DNA of 64,000 nt from Spinactinospora alkalitolerans (GTDB lineage: Bacteria; Actinomycetota; Actinomycetes; Streptosporangiales; Streptosporangiaceae), in assembly GCF_013408795.1 (NCBI RefSeq), contig NZ_JACCCC010000001.1, forward strand, positions 3,906,001 through 3,970,000, given 5' to 3'. Made by a program: the position numbers and the translations under genes. This document shows positions 1 to 8,116 of this stretch, in pieces. The stretch's first letter is position 1; the number at the start of each line of letters is the position of its first letter. The notes under the pieces are model-generated. The model was not told the DNA's origin, ran no database searches, and saw only the letters and a list, made by a program, of their open reading frames with translations.

Positions 1-322
1 GGTGGACGGGTTCGTGCTGCGCTACCGGACCGACCGCGACGAGGTGGCCGACAAGCTCCCCGGCGACGAGGGCGCGTTCCTGGCGTGCAGCTTCTGGATG
101 GCCAACGCGCTGCTGTCGATCGGCAGGGAGAAGGAGGCCCGCGAGCTGTTCGACCGGCTGCTGGCGCTGCGCAACGACGTCGGGCTGCTCGCCGAGGAGT
201 ACGACCCCCGGATCGGCCGCCAGGTGGGCAACTTCCCCCAGGCGTTCAGCCACGTCCCCCTGGTCACGACCGCGCTGAACCTCTCCCACCAGAACGGGCA
301 CCGGCGCGCCGAGACCGACTGA
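1..322 (+). CDS. GH15 family glycoside hydrolase, C-terminal fragment
   Basis: The 3' end of a gene that starts before the window; about 106 codons are visible, ending with TGA at 320. The segment EGAFLACSFW is the conserved block that carries the catalytic base Glu in GH15 glucoamylase/trehalase-like enzymes, and GNFPQAFSH near the end is the usual C-terminal motif of the family. GH15 enzymes are inverting glycosidases of an (alpha/alpha)6 barrel acting on alpha-glucosides or trehalose; the substrate cannot be told from the tail. The next gene on the same strand starts 125 bases later. Family assignment is secure; substrate is unknown. Confidence 0.9.
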   Translation, partial: VDGFVLRYRTDRDEVADKLPGDEGAFLACSFWMANALLSIGREKEARELFDRLLALRNDVGLLAEEYDPRIGRQVGNFPQAFSHVPLVTTALNLSHQNGHRRAETD

Positions 323-447
323 CCGGCGGCCGGGCGGGCGCGCCGGCGGCGGTGCCGGCGATGTCCGCGGTAAGACTCGTCTGACCCGTGGGGAAGAGAG
401 TGCCCCGCCGCCGTTACGCCCGACGCCTGTAGGTCAGGGGATCGGGC

Positions 448-1896
448 ATGAGCGTCACGACCGACATCCCCGCCCGGCTCGACCGCCTCCCCTGGGCCCG
501 CTGGCACTGGCTCATCCTCCTCGGACTGGGCAGCGTGTGGATCCTGGACGGCCTCGAGGTCACGATCGTCGGCGCGATCGGATCGCGTATCACCGAGGAG
601 AGCAGCGGACTCGGCATCACCGAGGCCCAGGTGGGCCTGGCCGCGTCGGTCTACGTGGTCGGCGCCTGCCTCGGGGCGCTGTTCTTCGGCCACCTCACCG
701 AGCAGTACGGTCGGCGCAAGATCTTCCTGGTCACCCTGGGTGTGTACCTGGCGGCCACGGTCCTGACCGCGTTCTCCGGCAACGCCCTGTGGTTCTACGC
801 CTGCCGGTTCTTCACCGGGTTCGGCATCGGCGGCGAGTACGCGGCGATCAACTCCGCGATCGACGAGATGATCCCGGCCCGGCTGCGCGGCCGGATCGCG
901 CTCATCGTCAACGGGTCCTACTGGCTGGGCGCCGCGGCCGGCGCCGCGATGGCCTACCCCATGCTCAACCCCGAGGTGCTGCCGGAGGACATCGGCTGGC
1001 GGATGCTGTTCGCGATCGGCGGCGTGCTGGGCCTGATCATCCTGGTGGTGCGGCGCATCGTGCCCGAGAGCCCGCGCTGGCTGGTGATCCACGGCCGCGA
1101 CGACGAGGCCGAGCGGGTGGTGCACGGCATCGAGGACGAGGTCGAGGCCGAGACCCACCGCGACCGGCTGCCCGAGCCCGACCCCGAGCGCACCCTGACC
1201 CTGGAGCAGCGCAGCTCCACCACGTTCCGCGAGCTCGCCGCCACCATGGTGCGGATCTACCCGCGGCGCACCGTTCTGGGCCTGTCGCTCTTCGCCGGCC
1301 AGGCGTTCCTGTACAACTCGATCTTCTTCACCCAGGCGCTGGTGCTCACGACCTTCTTCGACGTCTCCTCGGCGATCGCGCCGCTGTTCATCGTGCCGCT
1401 GGCGCTGGGCAACTTCCTCGGACCGGTCCTGCTCGGCCCCCTCTTCGACATCCTGGGCCGCAAGCCCATGATCTCGGGGACCTACATCGGCTCGGGGCTG
1501 CTGCTGGTCGGCACGGGCGTGCTGTTCCAGAACGAGGCGCTCAGCGCCGTCACGCTGACCGCCTGCTGGTGCGCGGTCTTCTTCGTCGCCTCCGCCGGCG
1601 CCAGCTCCGCCTACCTGACCGTGAGCGAGATCTTCCCGATGGAGACCCGGCCGCAGGCCATCGCGCTGTTCTACTCGGTGGGCACGGCGCTGGGCGGCAT
1701 CCTCGGCCCCGGGCTGTTCGGCGTGCTGGTGGGCAGCGGCGAGATCGGACAGGTGGCGTTCGGCTACTACCTGGGCGCCGGACTGATGGTCGCCGCCGGG
1801 CTGGTCGAACTGCGCATCGGCGTCGAGGCGGCCCGGCGCTCGCTGGAGGACATCGCCGATCCGCTGAGCAAGAAGAAGACCGTCACGTCGATGTGA
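448..1896 (+). CDS. MFS transporter, sugar-porter/MHS-like, 12 TM
   Basis: A 482-residue major facilitator protein of the inner membrane. Twelve hydrophobic segments can be followed. The loop after TM2 has GHLTEQYGRRK and the equivalent loop in the second half has GPLFDILGRKP, the two copies of MFS motif A. PESPRWL follows TM6, a hallmark of the sugar-porter and metabolite:H+ symporter families. The start ATG at 448 has AGGGGAT upstream. Length is normal for the family. It follows the GH15 gene on the same strand, so uptake of a sugar or organic acid is possible, but the substrate is not readable. Confidence 0.88.
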   Translation: MSVTTDIPARLDRLPWARWHWLILLGLGSVWILDGLEVTIVGAIGSRITEESSGLGITEAQVGLAASVYVVGACLGALFFGHLTEQYGRRKIFLVTLGVYLAATVLTAFSGNALWFYACRFFTGFGIGGEYAAINSAIDEMIPARLRGRIALIVNGSYWLGAAAGAAMAYPMLNPEVLPEDIGWRMLFAIGGVLGLIILVVRRIVPESPRWLVIHGRDDEAERVVHGIEDEVEAETHRDRLPEPDPERTLTLEQRSSTTFRELAATMVRIYPRRTVLGLSLFAGQAFLYNSIFFTQALVLTTFFDVSSAIAPLFIVPLALGNFLGPVLLGPLFDILGRKPMISGTYIGSGLLLVGTGVLFQNEALSAVTLTACWCAVFFVASAGASSAYLTVSEIFPMETRPQAIALFYSVGTALGGILGPGLFGVLVGSGEIGQVAFGYYLGAGLMVAAGLVELRIGVEAARRSLEDIADPLSKKKTVTSM

Positions 1897-1982
1897 GTCC
1901 GGCGGCGGCCGGGCGGAGCCGCGCGGAAGCGGAAACGGACGGGGCGGGCCGGGCCCGCGCGGACCTCGAACCGTGGAGGAGC

Positions 1983-2753
1983 GTGAGAGCGGTGGAGGCA
2001 CTGGCGCCGCCGGAGGTGCGGACGAACCTGCTGGACCTCTCCGGGCAGGGCTGGCCCCAGGTGGTGGCGCTGCTGAGCGCGCTGCTGCTGTGCTCGCTGA
2101 TCGGCCTGGAGCGGGAGCTGCGGCAGAAGAGCGCGGGCCTGCGCACCCACACCCTGGTCGGACTGGGGGCTGCACTGTTCATGGTGGTGAGCAAGTACGG
2201 GTTCGGCGACGTGGTCAACGGCGAGACCGTCCTGCTCGACCCGTCCCGGGTGGCCGCCCAGATCGTGTCCGGCATCGGCTTCATCGGCGCCGGGCTGATC
2301 TTCGTCCGCCGCGACTCGGTGAAGGGGCTGACCACCGCGGCGGCGGTGTGGCTGTCGGCCGCGGTGGGCACCGCGTGCGGGGCCGGCCTGTGGGTGGTGG
2401 GCGCGTTCGTCACCGCGGCGCACTTCGTCGTGACCTACGGCTATCCCCCGCTGATCAGGTGGCTCTCGCGCAGCGCCCCGGTCTCCTCGCTGCTGCGGAT
2501 GAGTTACGAGGACGGCCGGGGCGTGCTGCGTTCGGTCCTGGCGCTGGCCACCCGCCAGGGCTTCGCCGTCCACGAGGTCAGGACCGAGCGCCGCGCCGAC
2601 GACCGCGTCGACGACCGGGTCGACCGGCCGGCCATCGACCTGGTGCTGCGGGTGCGCGGCCGCGGGGACGTCAACGACCTGGCCGTGGCGCTGTCGGAGA
2701 CCGACGGGGTGCTGCGGGTACACGTGGGCGAGGCCGACGACGAGGAGGAGTGA
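1983..2753 (+). CDS. MgtC/SapB family membrane protein
   Basis: About 256 residues. The N-terminal half holds the MgtC/SapB membrane domain: LIGLERELRQKSAGLRTHTL, then GIGFIGAGLIF and GLTTAAAVWLSAAVGTACG, which match the family closely. The soluble C-terminal part (from about residue 150) has the ACT-like betaalpha fold expected after this domain. The start is uncertain: GTG at 1983 or GTG at 1992, both downstream of GGAGGA at 1975-1980. MgtC proteins are linked to magnesium limitation and envelope or ATPase control in other bacteria; the role here is inferred only. It follows the MFS gene by 86 bases and ends in a hairpin. Confidence 0.87.
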   Translation: MRAVEALAPPEVRTNLLDLSGQGWPQVVALLSALLLCSLIGLERELRQKSAGLRTHTLVGLGAALFMVVSKYGFGDVVNGETVLLDPSRVAAQIVSGIGFIGAGLIFVRRDSVKGLTTAAAVWLSAAVGTACGAGLWVVGAFVTAAHFVVTYGYPPLIRWLSRSAPVSSLLRMSYEDGRGVLRSVLALATRQGFAVHEVRTERRADDRVDDRVDRPAIDLVLRVRGRGDVNDLAVALSETDGVLRVHVGEADDEEE

Positions 2754-2784
2754 GGACGCGCGGGCGCCGGACGTCCGCGCGTCC
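2754..2784. terminator. Hairpin between convergent mgtC-like and kinase genes
   Basis: Perfect 10-bp inverted repeat GGACGCGCGG / CCGCGCGTCC with an 11-base loop, starting at the base after the stop codon of the MgtC-like gene and ending 7 bases before the stop of the convergent kinase gene. No T run; probable bidirectional terminator. Confidence 0.6.
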
Positions 2785-2790
2785 CCGGGG

Positions 2791-5067
2791 TCACTCCCGC
2801 AGCACGGGGTCGGCCCAGACCGCCGTCGCATCGCCGGCACCGTAGTCGCAGTCGGCCCCCGGCTCGATCTCCAGACGCAGTCGCAGCGCGCCCTCGACGT
2901 CGGCCTCGATCTGCAGCTCCTCGCCGAGCTTGGCGGTCTGCGTGGCGACCTTCTCGCCGTCGGCGATCACCGTGAACACGACCGTGCTGTCCGACGGGGA
3001 GTCGTCGCTGATCCCGACCGTCGAGGTGAAGGTCGACCAGGAGCGGTTCAGGTTGTACTCCGACCAGTCGGGATAATTGCCGCAGCTCGTGCTCCCGGTC
3101 AGCGCCCGCGAGTAGGACTCGGTGTTGATCGTGGCGTTGGCGTTCTCGAAGCCGTCGTCGGAGTCGACGGGGTCGTGGGTGGCGAGGTACTCCTCGCCGC
3201 CGCCCGTGGAGGCCTCGGCGTCCGCGCCGGCGGAGGAGCCCGTCGAGGGCGACGCGCCGGCCGTGCCCGACGGACCGGGATCGGGCTCTTGGGCGGTCAT
3301 GGGCGAGGAGCCGGGCTCGTCGCTCGGGCTGGACGCGCCCGCGGCCGCCTGCGGGCCGGGCACGACCTGAGTGCCCCGTCCCAGCACCCAGTAGGTGCCG
3401 CCCGCGCCCGCGGCCAGGCACAGCACGACCAGGATCGCCAGGCCGATCAGCTTCGGCTTCCTCGACCTCTTCTTCGGGGGCTGCTGCGGGCCGCTCACCG
3501 CGGCCATCGGCGCGGTCCAGGCCTGCTGGGGGCCGCTCTGGGGGCCGGGGCCGCCCGGCGCCCCGAACGACGGCGGCGGGGTCTGCGCGGACGGGCCGCT
3601 CTGCGGGGGCGGCGGCGGGGGCGGGGTGCCGCGCATGCCGCCGACCGGACGCTGCGGCCCGGGACCTCCGGGCTGGAGGCCACCGGCGGGCGCGCCCTGC
3701 GGAGAGGGCCCGCTCTGCGGCGGCGGTCCGCTGACCGGCGGTCCCTGGGGCGGACCCCCCTGACCGGCGGGCGCGGCGGACCGCTGCGGACCGGAGTCGG
3801 CAGGGCCCGGCCCCGGAGCCTGCCGCGGTCCACCGGCGGGTGGGCGCGGGCCCGGCCCGTCCGCGGGAGCCCCTCCCCCGGCGGGCGCGCCCTGCGGAGA
3901 GGGCCCGCTCTGCGGCGGCGGTCCGCTGACCGGCGGCCCCTGAGGGGCGGCCGCGGCGGGCCGCTCGGCTCCCGCGCCGCCGGGCGGGTCCGCTGGTCGG
4001 CCGGGCGAATCCGGCGGTCCGGGCGGCTGTCCGCCCTGCGGTCCTCCGGTGGGCTCGGCCGGTCCCGTCCACGGCGCCGACACCGCGGCGGCCGCCGCAC
4101 CACCCGCGGCACCGCCCGCTGCGGCGCCCGCCGCACCGGCGGCCGCGCCGCCCTGCGGATTGGACACCGGGCCGCTCCACGGAATCGACGTGCTGACCGA
4201 GCGCAGCGTCTTGATCCAGTCCAGCGCCGCGGGCCGCTCGGAGGGCTCTGCGGAGAACATCGCCGTGATCCGCTCGCGCTGCTGCGGACCCGCCGTGGCC
4301 AGAACCGGCAATTCCGCGAACCTCTCCCGCAACTGCTCGGGGGCCGGCGGCGGCTCGGCGCCCGACAGCGCGAAGTAGACGATCGCGCCGAAGGCGTAGC
4401 GGTCGGTGGCCGCGGAGTACTCGCCGTTGAAGATCTCCGGGGCCGCGTACCCGGGCGTGAACCACGGCTTGGCGGTCATGTGCCGCGCGGCGATCTTGCT
4501 CAGCCCGAAGTCCACGAGGGTGGCCTGGCCGTCCTCGCTGACCATGATGTTGCCCGGGGAGAGGTCGCCGTGCACGACCGCGCGCCTGGACGGGGTCGCC
4601 CGGCCCGAGTGCAGCCAGTCCAGCACCTCCGCGATCTGCTCCAGGTGGCGCAGCACCTCGCGCTGGCCCTTGGGGCCCTCGACCGCGTGCTCGGCCCGCC
4701 AGTCGCGCAGGTCCAGGCCCTCGACGTAGTTCATGACCAGGTACAGGGCGCGGTCGGTGTACTCACCCGACTCCCCCGCGCGGTGCTCCGGAACGCCCTC
4801 GAAGTGCTCGCGCACGCCGACGACGCCGAGCCGGTTGATGAACCTGAGCAGTTCGGCCTGCTCGTTCCACCTGCCGCTGAGCTCGTCGAACTGCTCGGAG
4901 TCGGCCGCCACATCGGAGTTGAGCACCTTCACGACCACCGGCTCGGTCTGGCCGGCCAGCGTCACCTCGGCGAGGTAGAGCGTGGCTTCGCCGCCCCGAC
5001 CCACCGATCTGACCAGGCGGTATTTGTCCGGCTGGGAATCGGGACCTACATACAGCGCAGAACTCAC
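2791..5067 (-). CDS. Transmembrane Ser/Thr protein kinase with extracellular NPCBM-like domain
   Basis: 758 residues from GTG at 5067. The N-terminal kinase domain (about 14-290) has the glycine loop GRGGEATLYLAE, the ATP lysine K47 in VVVKVL, the catalytic loop VVHGDLSPGNIM (D168; HGD instead of HRD) and DFG (D186). A long Pro/Gly/Ala-rich linker (about 300-535) follows, then one membrane helix around 541-563 (GLAILVVLCLAAGAGG). The outer part ends in a domain whose pattern, TFTSTVGISDDSP, VVFTVIADGEKV and VWADPVL, matches the NPCBM/NEW2 carbohydrate-binding type. The kinase should therefore sit in the membrane and sense something outside. It is divergent from a second kinase 274 bases away. 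Confidence 0.88.
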   Translation of the reverse strand: MSSALYVGPDSQPDKYRLVRSVGRGGEATLYLAEVTLAGQTEPVVVKVLNSDVAADSEQFDELSGRWNEQAELLRFINRLGVVGVREHFEGVPEHRAGESGEYTDRALYLVMNYVEGLDLRDWRAEHAVEGPKGQREVLRHLEQIAEVLDWLHSGRATPSRRAVVHGDLSPGNIMVSEDGQATLVDFGLSKIAARHMTAKPWFTPGYAAPEIFNGEYSAATDRYAFGAIVYFALSGAEPPPAPEQLRERFAELPVLATAGPQQRERITAMFSAEPSERPAALDWIKTLRSVSTSIPWSGPVSNPQGGAAAGAAGAAAGGAAGGAAAAAVSAPWTGPAEPTGGPQGGQPPGPPDSPGRPADPPGGAGAERPAAAAPQGPPVSGPPPQSGPSPQGAPAGGGAPADGPGPRPPAGGPRQAPGPGPADSGPQRSAAPAGQGGPPQGPPVSGPPPQSGPSPQGAPAGGLQPGGPGPQRPVGGMRGTPPPPPPPQSGPSAQTPPPSFGAPGGPGPQSGPQQAWTAPMAAVSGPQQPPKKRSRKPKLIGLAILVVLCLAAGAGGTYWVLGRGTQVVPGPQAAAGASSPSDEPGSSPMTAQEPDPGPSGTAGASPSTGSSAGADAEASTGGGEEYLATHDPVDSDDGFENANATINTESYSRALTGSTSCGNYPDWSEYNLNRSWSTFTSTVGISDDSPSDSTVVFTVIADGEKVATQTAKLGEELQIEADVEGALRLRLEIEPGADCDYGAGDATAVWADPVLRE
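3683..3747. repeat. 65-bp direct repeat, copy 1, in kinase linker
   Basis: Copy 1 of a 65-bp direct repeat differing at one base from copy 2 at 3878-3942. The copies are 195 bases apart, a multiple of three, so both encode the same Pro/Gly-rich stretch beginning GPPVSGPPPQSGP. It marks recent in-frame duplication in the low-complexity linker. Confidence 0.9.
3878..3942. repeat. 65-bp direct repeat, copy 2, in kinase linker
   Basis: Second copy of the 65-bp repeat described at 3683-3747, with one T/C difference near its right end; reading frame is preserved. Confidence 0.9.
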
Positions 5068-5341
5068 GGAGAAACCCAATCCGCGTCGGGGGTCGTTCGG
5101 GCAATGGCGAAAGCGGCGCCGGCGTCGACGGCGAAACCCGCGGGGCCGATGAACGGGGCGGCGCAAAGGCGCAGGGAAATACGATAGACGTCCCGAACCG
5201 CGAACCGGAACTCCGCTGCGGCCGCGCGAGGCCCCGCGGGACCGCGACCCGCGGACCGGGCGGTGTCCGTGGTAATGCGGCGCGAAGAACCGCCCTCGTG
5301 AACCGATACGCTGCCGCGGGAATTCTCGGTGAAGGGGCGAC

Positions 5342-6994
5342 GTGGCAGAACGCGTATTGGACGGCCGCTACCGGCTGGTGGAGAAATTGGGCACCGGCGG
5401 CATGGGCGAGGTCTGGAAAGGAACCGACGAGCGGCTCGACCGGCCGATCGCGGTCAAACTGGTCCGCCCCGACCTCGTCGACACCGACGACACGGTCGCC
5501 CGCTTCCACCGCGAGGCCCGCGTCACCGCCCGGCTGGCCGGCCATCCCAACATCGTCATCCTGCACGACTACGGCAACCACGACGACTCCGTCTACGCGG
5601 TCATGGAACTGGTGGCCGGGCGGACGCTGAACGCGGTGCTGCGCGAGCGCGGCGCGCTGCCCATCGGGCTCATCGCCGACTGGGGCGCCCAGATCTGCGC
5701 CGGGCTGGCCGCCGCGCACGCGGCGGGGATCGTGCACCGCGACGTCAAACCGGGCAACCTCATGCTGGCCGGGGACGGATCCGCAGCCGGCGCCCCGGGC
5801 ACCGAGGGCACGGTGAAGGTGCTGGACTTCGGGATCGCCGGCTTCCACGAGGCCGTGGTGCAGAGCAGGCGGCTGACCCGGACCGGCGACCTCATCGGCA
5901 CCCCGCTGTACATGTCGCCCGAGCAGGTCCAATGCCGACCGGCCGACGTCGCCGGCGACCTGTACTCCCTGGGCACGATCCTGTACCAGATGCTGACCGG
6001 GCGGCCGCCGTTCCAGGCGTCCGAACCGCTCGCTGTGCTGCGCATGCACCTGATGGAGCGGCCCCGGCCGCCGGAGGAGCTGCGCGACGGGATCCCGGCC
6101 GGACTGCGCGCCCTCGTCCTGGAGCTGCTGGCCAAGTCGCCCGAGCAGCGGCCCGGGAGCGCCGGGACGGTGCGCGACCGGCTGCTGTCGGCGGCCGGGG
6201 CCGCGTCGGGCGGGGCGTCACCGCCCGACGCGACGACCGTGCCCGCCCGGCCGGCCCCGACGCGCCGGCTGACCGAACCGGTGCCCGCATCGCTCGCCCC
6301 CGGTCGGCGGCGGGAGCTGATCCGGCGCCTCGACGACATCGAGGCCCGCGCCGAGGAGGGCTACCTCGCGACGGCGGCCCAGGAGCTGCGTTCACTGCTG
6401 CACGAACTGGCCGAGGTCTACGGCCCCGAGCACCCCGAGACCCTGAAGGCGCGGCGCCGGCACGCCTACCTGTCCGGGAAGGGCGGCTACCCGGCGCACG
6501 CGGCGGAGCTCTTCGGCGAGCTGGTGCCCGACCTGGAACGGGTCTACGGGCGGCAGCACCCTGAGACGCTGACCGCCCGCTACTACCTCGCCACCAACGC
6601 CGGGCGGGCCGGGCGGCACGCCGAGGCCGCGCGGGTCCACCGGGAGCTGCTGCCCGACCTGGTGGCGGCGCACGGCCCCGATGCCGGCCGGGTGCTGCTC
6701 ACCCGGCTGCACCTGGCCTTCGACATCGGCGAGTCCGGCGACCACCGGCGCGCGGTGGCGATGCTGGAGGAGCTGGTGCCCGACCTGGAGCGGGTGCTGG
6801 GCCCCGACGACTCCACCGCCCTGACCGCCCGGCACTACCGCGCGGCCTACACCGGTTACGCGGGCGACCCCGCGGGAGCCGCCCGGCAGTACCACGAGCT
6901 GCTGGCCGACCACGTCCGGATCCACGGCGCCGCCCACGCCCAGAGCGCCAAGATCCGCGCCCGCCTGTCCGAATGGCAGGACCGCGCCCGCTGA
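5342..6994 (+). CDS. Soluble Ser/Thr protein kinase with C-terminal TPR-like repeats
   Basis: 550 residues from GTG at 5342, with GGGG upstream. Kinase domain about 9-265: glycine loop LGTGGMGEVWKG, ATP lysine K39, catalytic loop IVHRDVKPGNLML (D134), DFG (D162) and YMSPEQ. After a Pro/Ala linker (about 280-315) the C-terminal 230 residues are helical repeats of about 42 residues with recurring blocks such as HAAELFGELVPDLERVYG and HPETLTARYYLA, as in the TPR/FxSxx-type repeats of actinobacterial kinases. No membrane helix is seen, so it should be cytoplasmic. It is divergently placed to the transmembrane kinase at 2791-5067. Its substrate is unknown. Confidence 0.9.
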   Translation: MAERVLDGRYRLVEKLGTGGMGEVWKGTDERLDRPIAVKLVRPDLVDTDDTVARFHREARVTARLAGHPNIVILHDYGNHDDSVYAVMELVAGRTLNAVLRERGALPIGLIADWGAQICAGLAAAHAAGIVHRDVKPGNLMLAGDGSAAGAPGTEGTVKVLDFGIAGFHEAVVQSRRLTRTGDLIGTPLYMSPEQVQCRPADVAGDLYSLGTILYQMLTGRPPFQASEPLAVLRMHLMERPRPPEELRDGIPAGLRALVLELLAKSPEQRPGSAGTVRDRLLSAAGAASGGASPPDATTVPARPAPTRRLTEPVPASLAPGRRRELIRRLDDIEARAEEGYLATAAQELRSLLHELAEVYGPEHPETLKARRRHAYLSGKGGYPAHAAELFGELVPDLERVYGRQHPETLTARYYLATNAGRAGRHAEAARVHRELLPDLVAAHGPDAGRVLLTRLHLAFDIGESGDHRRAVAMLEELVPDLERVLGPDDSTALTARHYRAAYTGYAGDPAGAARQYHELLADHVRIHGAAHAQSAKIRARLSEWQDRAR

Positions 6995-7016
6995 CCGAGT
7001 AGAGGTAGGAGTCGTC

Positions 7017-7063
7017 CAGGGGGCCGGCTGTCGCAGTGCGCGCAGCGCCGGCGGCACGCACAG
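7017..7063 (+). repeat. Dispersed repeat, copy A
   Basis: Begins CAGGGGGCCGGCTGTCGC, followed by AGTGCGCGCA and GCCGGCGGCAC. The same order of blocks occurs reverse-complemented at 57274-57320 with only a few differences. Its first 18 bases also recur inverted at 7157-7176, so the pair could be the ends of a small element of about 160 bp. Confidence 0.6.
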
Positions 7064-7156
7064 ACCCCGCCTTCCACGCTCTCCCGCACCCCTGGCGGAA
7101 ACGGCCGGGCTCGAAAGCAGATGCGGGCCCGCTCGTGCCGCCATCACTACGCGATC

Positions 7157-7176
7157 GCGGCAGCCGACCCCCTGTG
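7157..7176 (-). repeat. Dispersed repeat, inverted partial copy B
   Basis: GCGGCAGCCGACCCCCTGTG; its reverse complement matches the first 18 bases of copy A (16 of 18) and copy C at 57274-57320 (19 of 20). Confidence 0.55.
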
Positions 7177-7299
7177 TGTCCGCATCACCTGGCACAGAAG
7201 CGTCGCAGGATTGACGACAAGGGGCTTCCCTGAACTCCACACTCCGGCACGCCGTGAACGGACCATAGCGGTCACCGTCCGCCGATAGTGTTCTGAGCC

Positions 7300-7977
7300 A
7301 TGTCATCAGGACGACCGTTGAACGAAATCGTGGAGACCGGCTGGGCCAAGGCCCTGGAGCCGGTGGCCGACAAGATCGGCGAGATGGGCGAGTTCCTGCG
7401 CGGCGAGGTCGCCGCGGGCCGCACCTACCTGCCGGCCGGGGAGAACGTGCTGCGCGCGTTCCAGCAGCCCTTCAAGGACGTGCGGGTGCTGCTGGTGGGG
7501 CAGGACCCCTATCCCACGCCGGGGCACGCGGTGGGGTTGAGCTTCTCGGTGGCCCCCGACGTCAAGCTGCCGGGCAGCCTGCGCAACATCTACAAGGAGT
7601 ACACCGACGACCTCGGCCTGCCCATGCCCTCCAACGGCGACCTCACCCCGTGGACCGAGCGCGGCGTGCTGCTGCTCAACAGGTGCTTGACCGTCATGCC
7701 GCGCAAGCCGGGCTCGCACCGGGGCAAGGGCTGGGAGGAGATCACCGACCAGGCGATCCGGGCGCTGGCCGAGCGCGACAAGCCGATGGTGGCGATCCTG
7801 TGGGGCCGCGACGCCCGCACCCTGCGCCCGCTGATGCCGGGCGTGCCGTGCGTGGAGTCGACCCACCCGAGCCCGATGTCGGCGCACAACGGCTTCTTCG
7901 GCTCCCGGCCGTTCAGCCGGACCAACGACCTGCTGCGGGAGCAGGGCGCCGATCCCATCGACTGGAAGCTGCCCTGA
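7300..7977 (+). CDS. ung: Uracil-DNA glycosylase, family 1
   Basis: 225 residues, the normal length. Excises uracil from DNA as the first step of base excision repair. The water-activating motif GQDPYP (D69) and the DNA-intercalating/His motif HPSPMSA (H189) are both intact, and LLLNRCLTV is the uracil-binding strand. The ATG at 7300 lacks a strong ribosome binding site. It stands alone between the soluble kinase and a decayed MFS gene and is followed by a repeat and a hairpin terminator. Confidence 0.96.
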   Translation: MSSGRPLNEIVETGWAKALEPVADKIGEMGEFLRGEVAAGRTYLPAGENVLRAFQQPFKDVRVLLVGQDPYPTPGHAVGLSFSVAPDVKLPGSLRNIYKEYTDDLGLPMPSNGDLTPWTERGVLLLNRCLTVMPRKPGSHRGKGWEEITDQAIRALAERDKPMVAILWGRDARTLRPLMPGVPCVESTHPSPMSAHNGFFGSRPFSRTNDLLREQGADPIDWKLP

Positions 7978-7986
7978 CGCGTCCCT

Positions 7987-8016
7987 TCTCCCCGCCGATC
8001 TCGGCCTTGTGGGGCC
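7987..8016 (+). repeat. Short dispersed repeat after ung
   Basis: Contains GCCGATCTCGGCCTTGTGGGG, matched in 18 of 21 bases by the sequence at 21415-21435 after the second NACHT gene. Both copies lie just downstream of a stop codon. Confidence 0.45.
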
Positions 8017-8021
8017 TGGAC

Positions 8022-8060
8022 CGCGCGGTGGTTCCAAGAGACCGTTGCAACCGCCGCGCG
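8022..8060. terminator. Hairpin terminator after ung
   Basis: Arms CGCGCGGTGGTT and AACCGCCGCGCG (one G-U pair) around a 15-base loop, 45 bases after the ung stop and before the end of the convergent MFS remnant. Confidence 0.6.
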
Positions 8061-8116
8061 GACTCCATCGGGGGCGGGTAGGGCGACGCGGCCGGGGCCG
8101 GTTCCCGCGTCCCAGG

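Larger units (their letters stand above)
6995..7299. other. 305-base intergenic region with inverted repeated element
   Basis: No gene seen. It contains two oppositely oriented copies of a short motif (7017-7063 and 7157-7176) that recurs at 57274-57320; see the repeat entries. The rest shows no convincing promoter except the general need for one before ung at 7300. Confidence 0.6.

Noticed and set aside
22-2175. Long minus-strand open frame across the MFS and MgtC genes
   Set aside because: Shadow of plus-strand genes; its product is Arg/Pro/Gly-rich with no motif, and the plus-strand proteins are clear.
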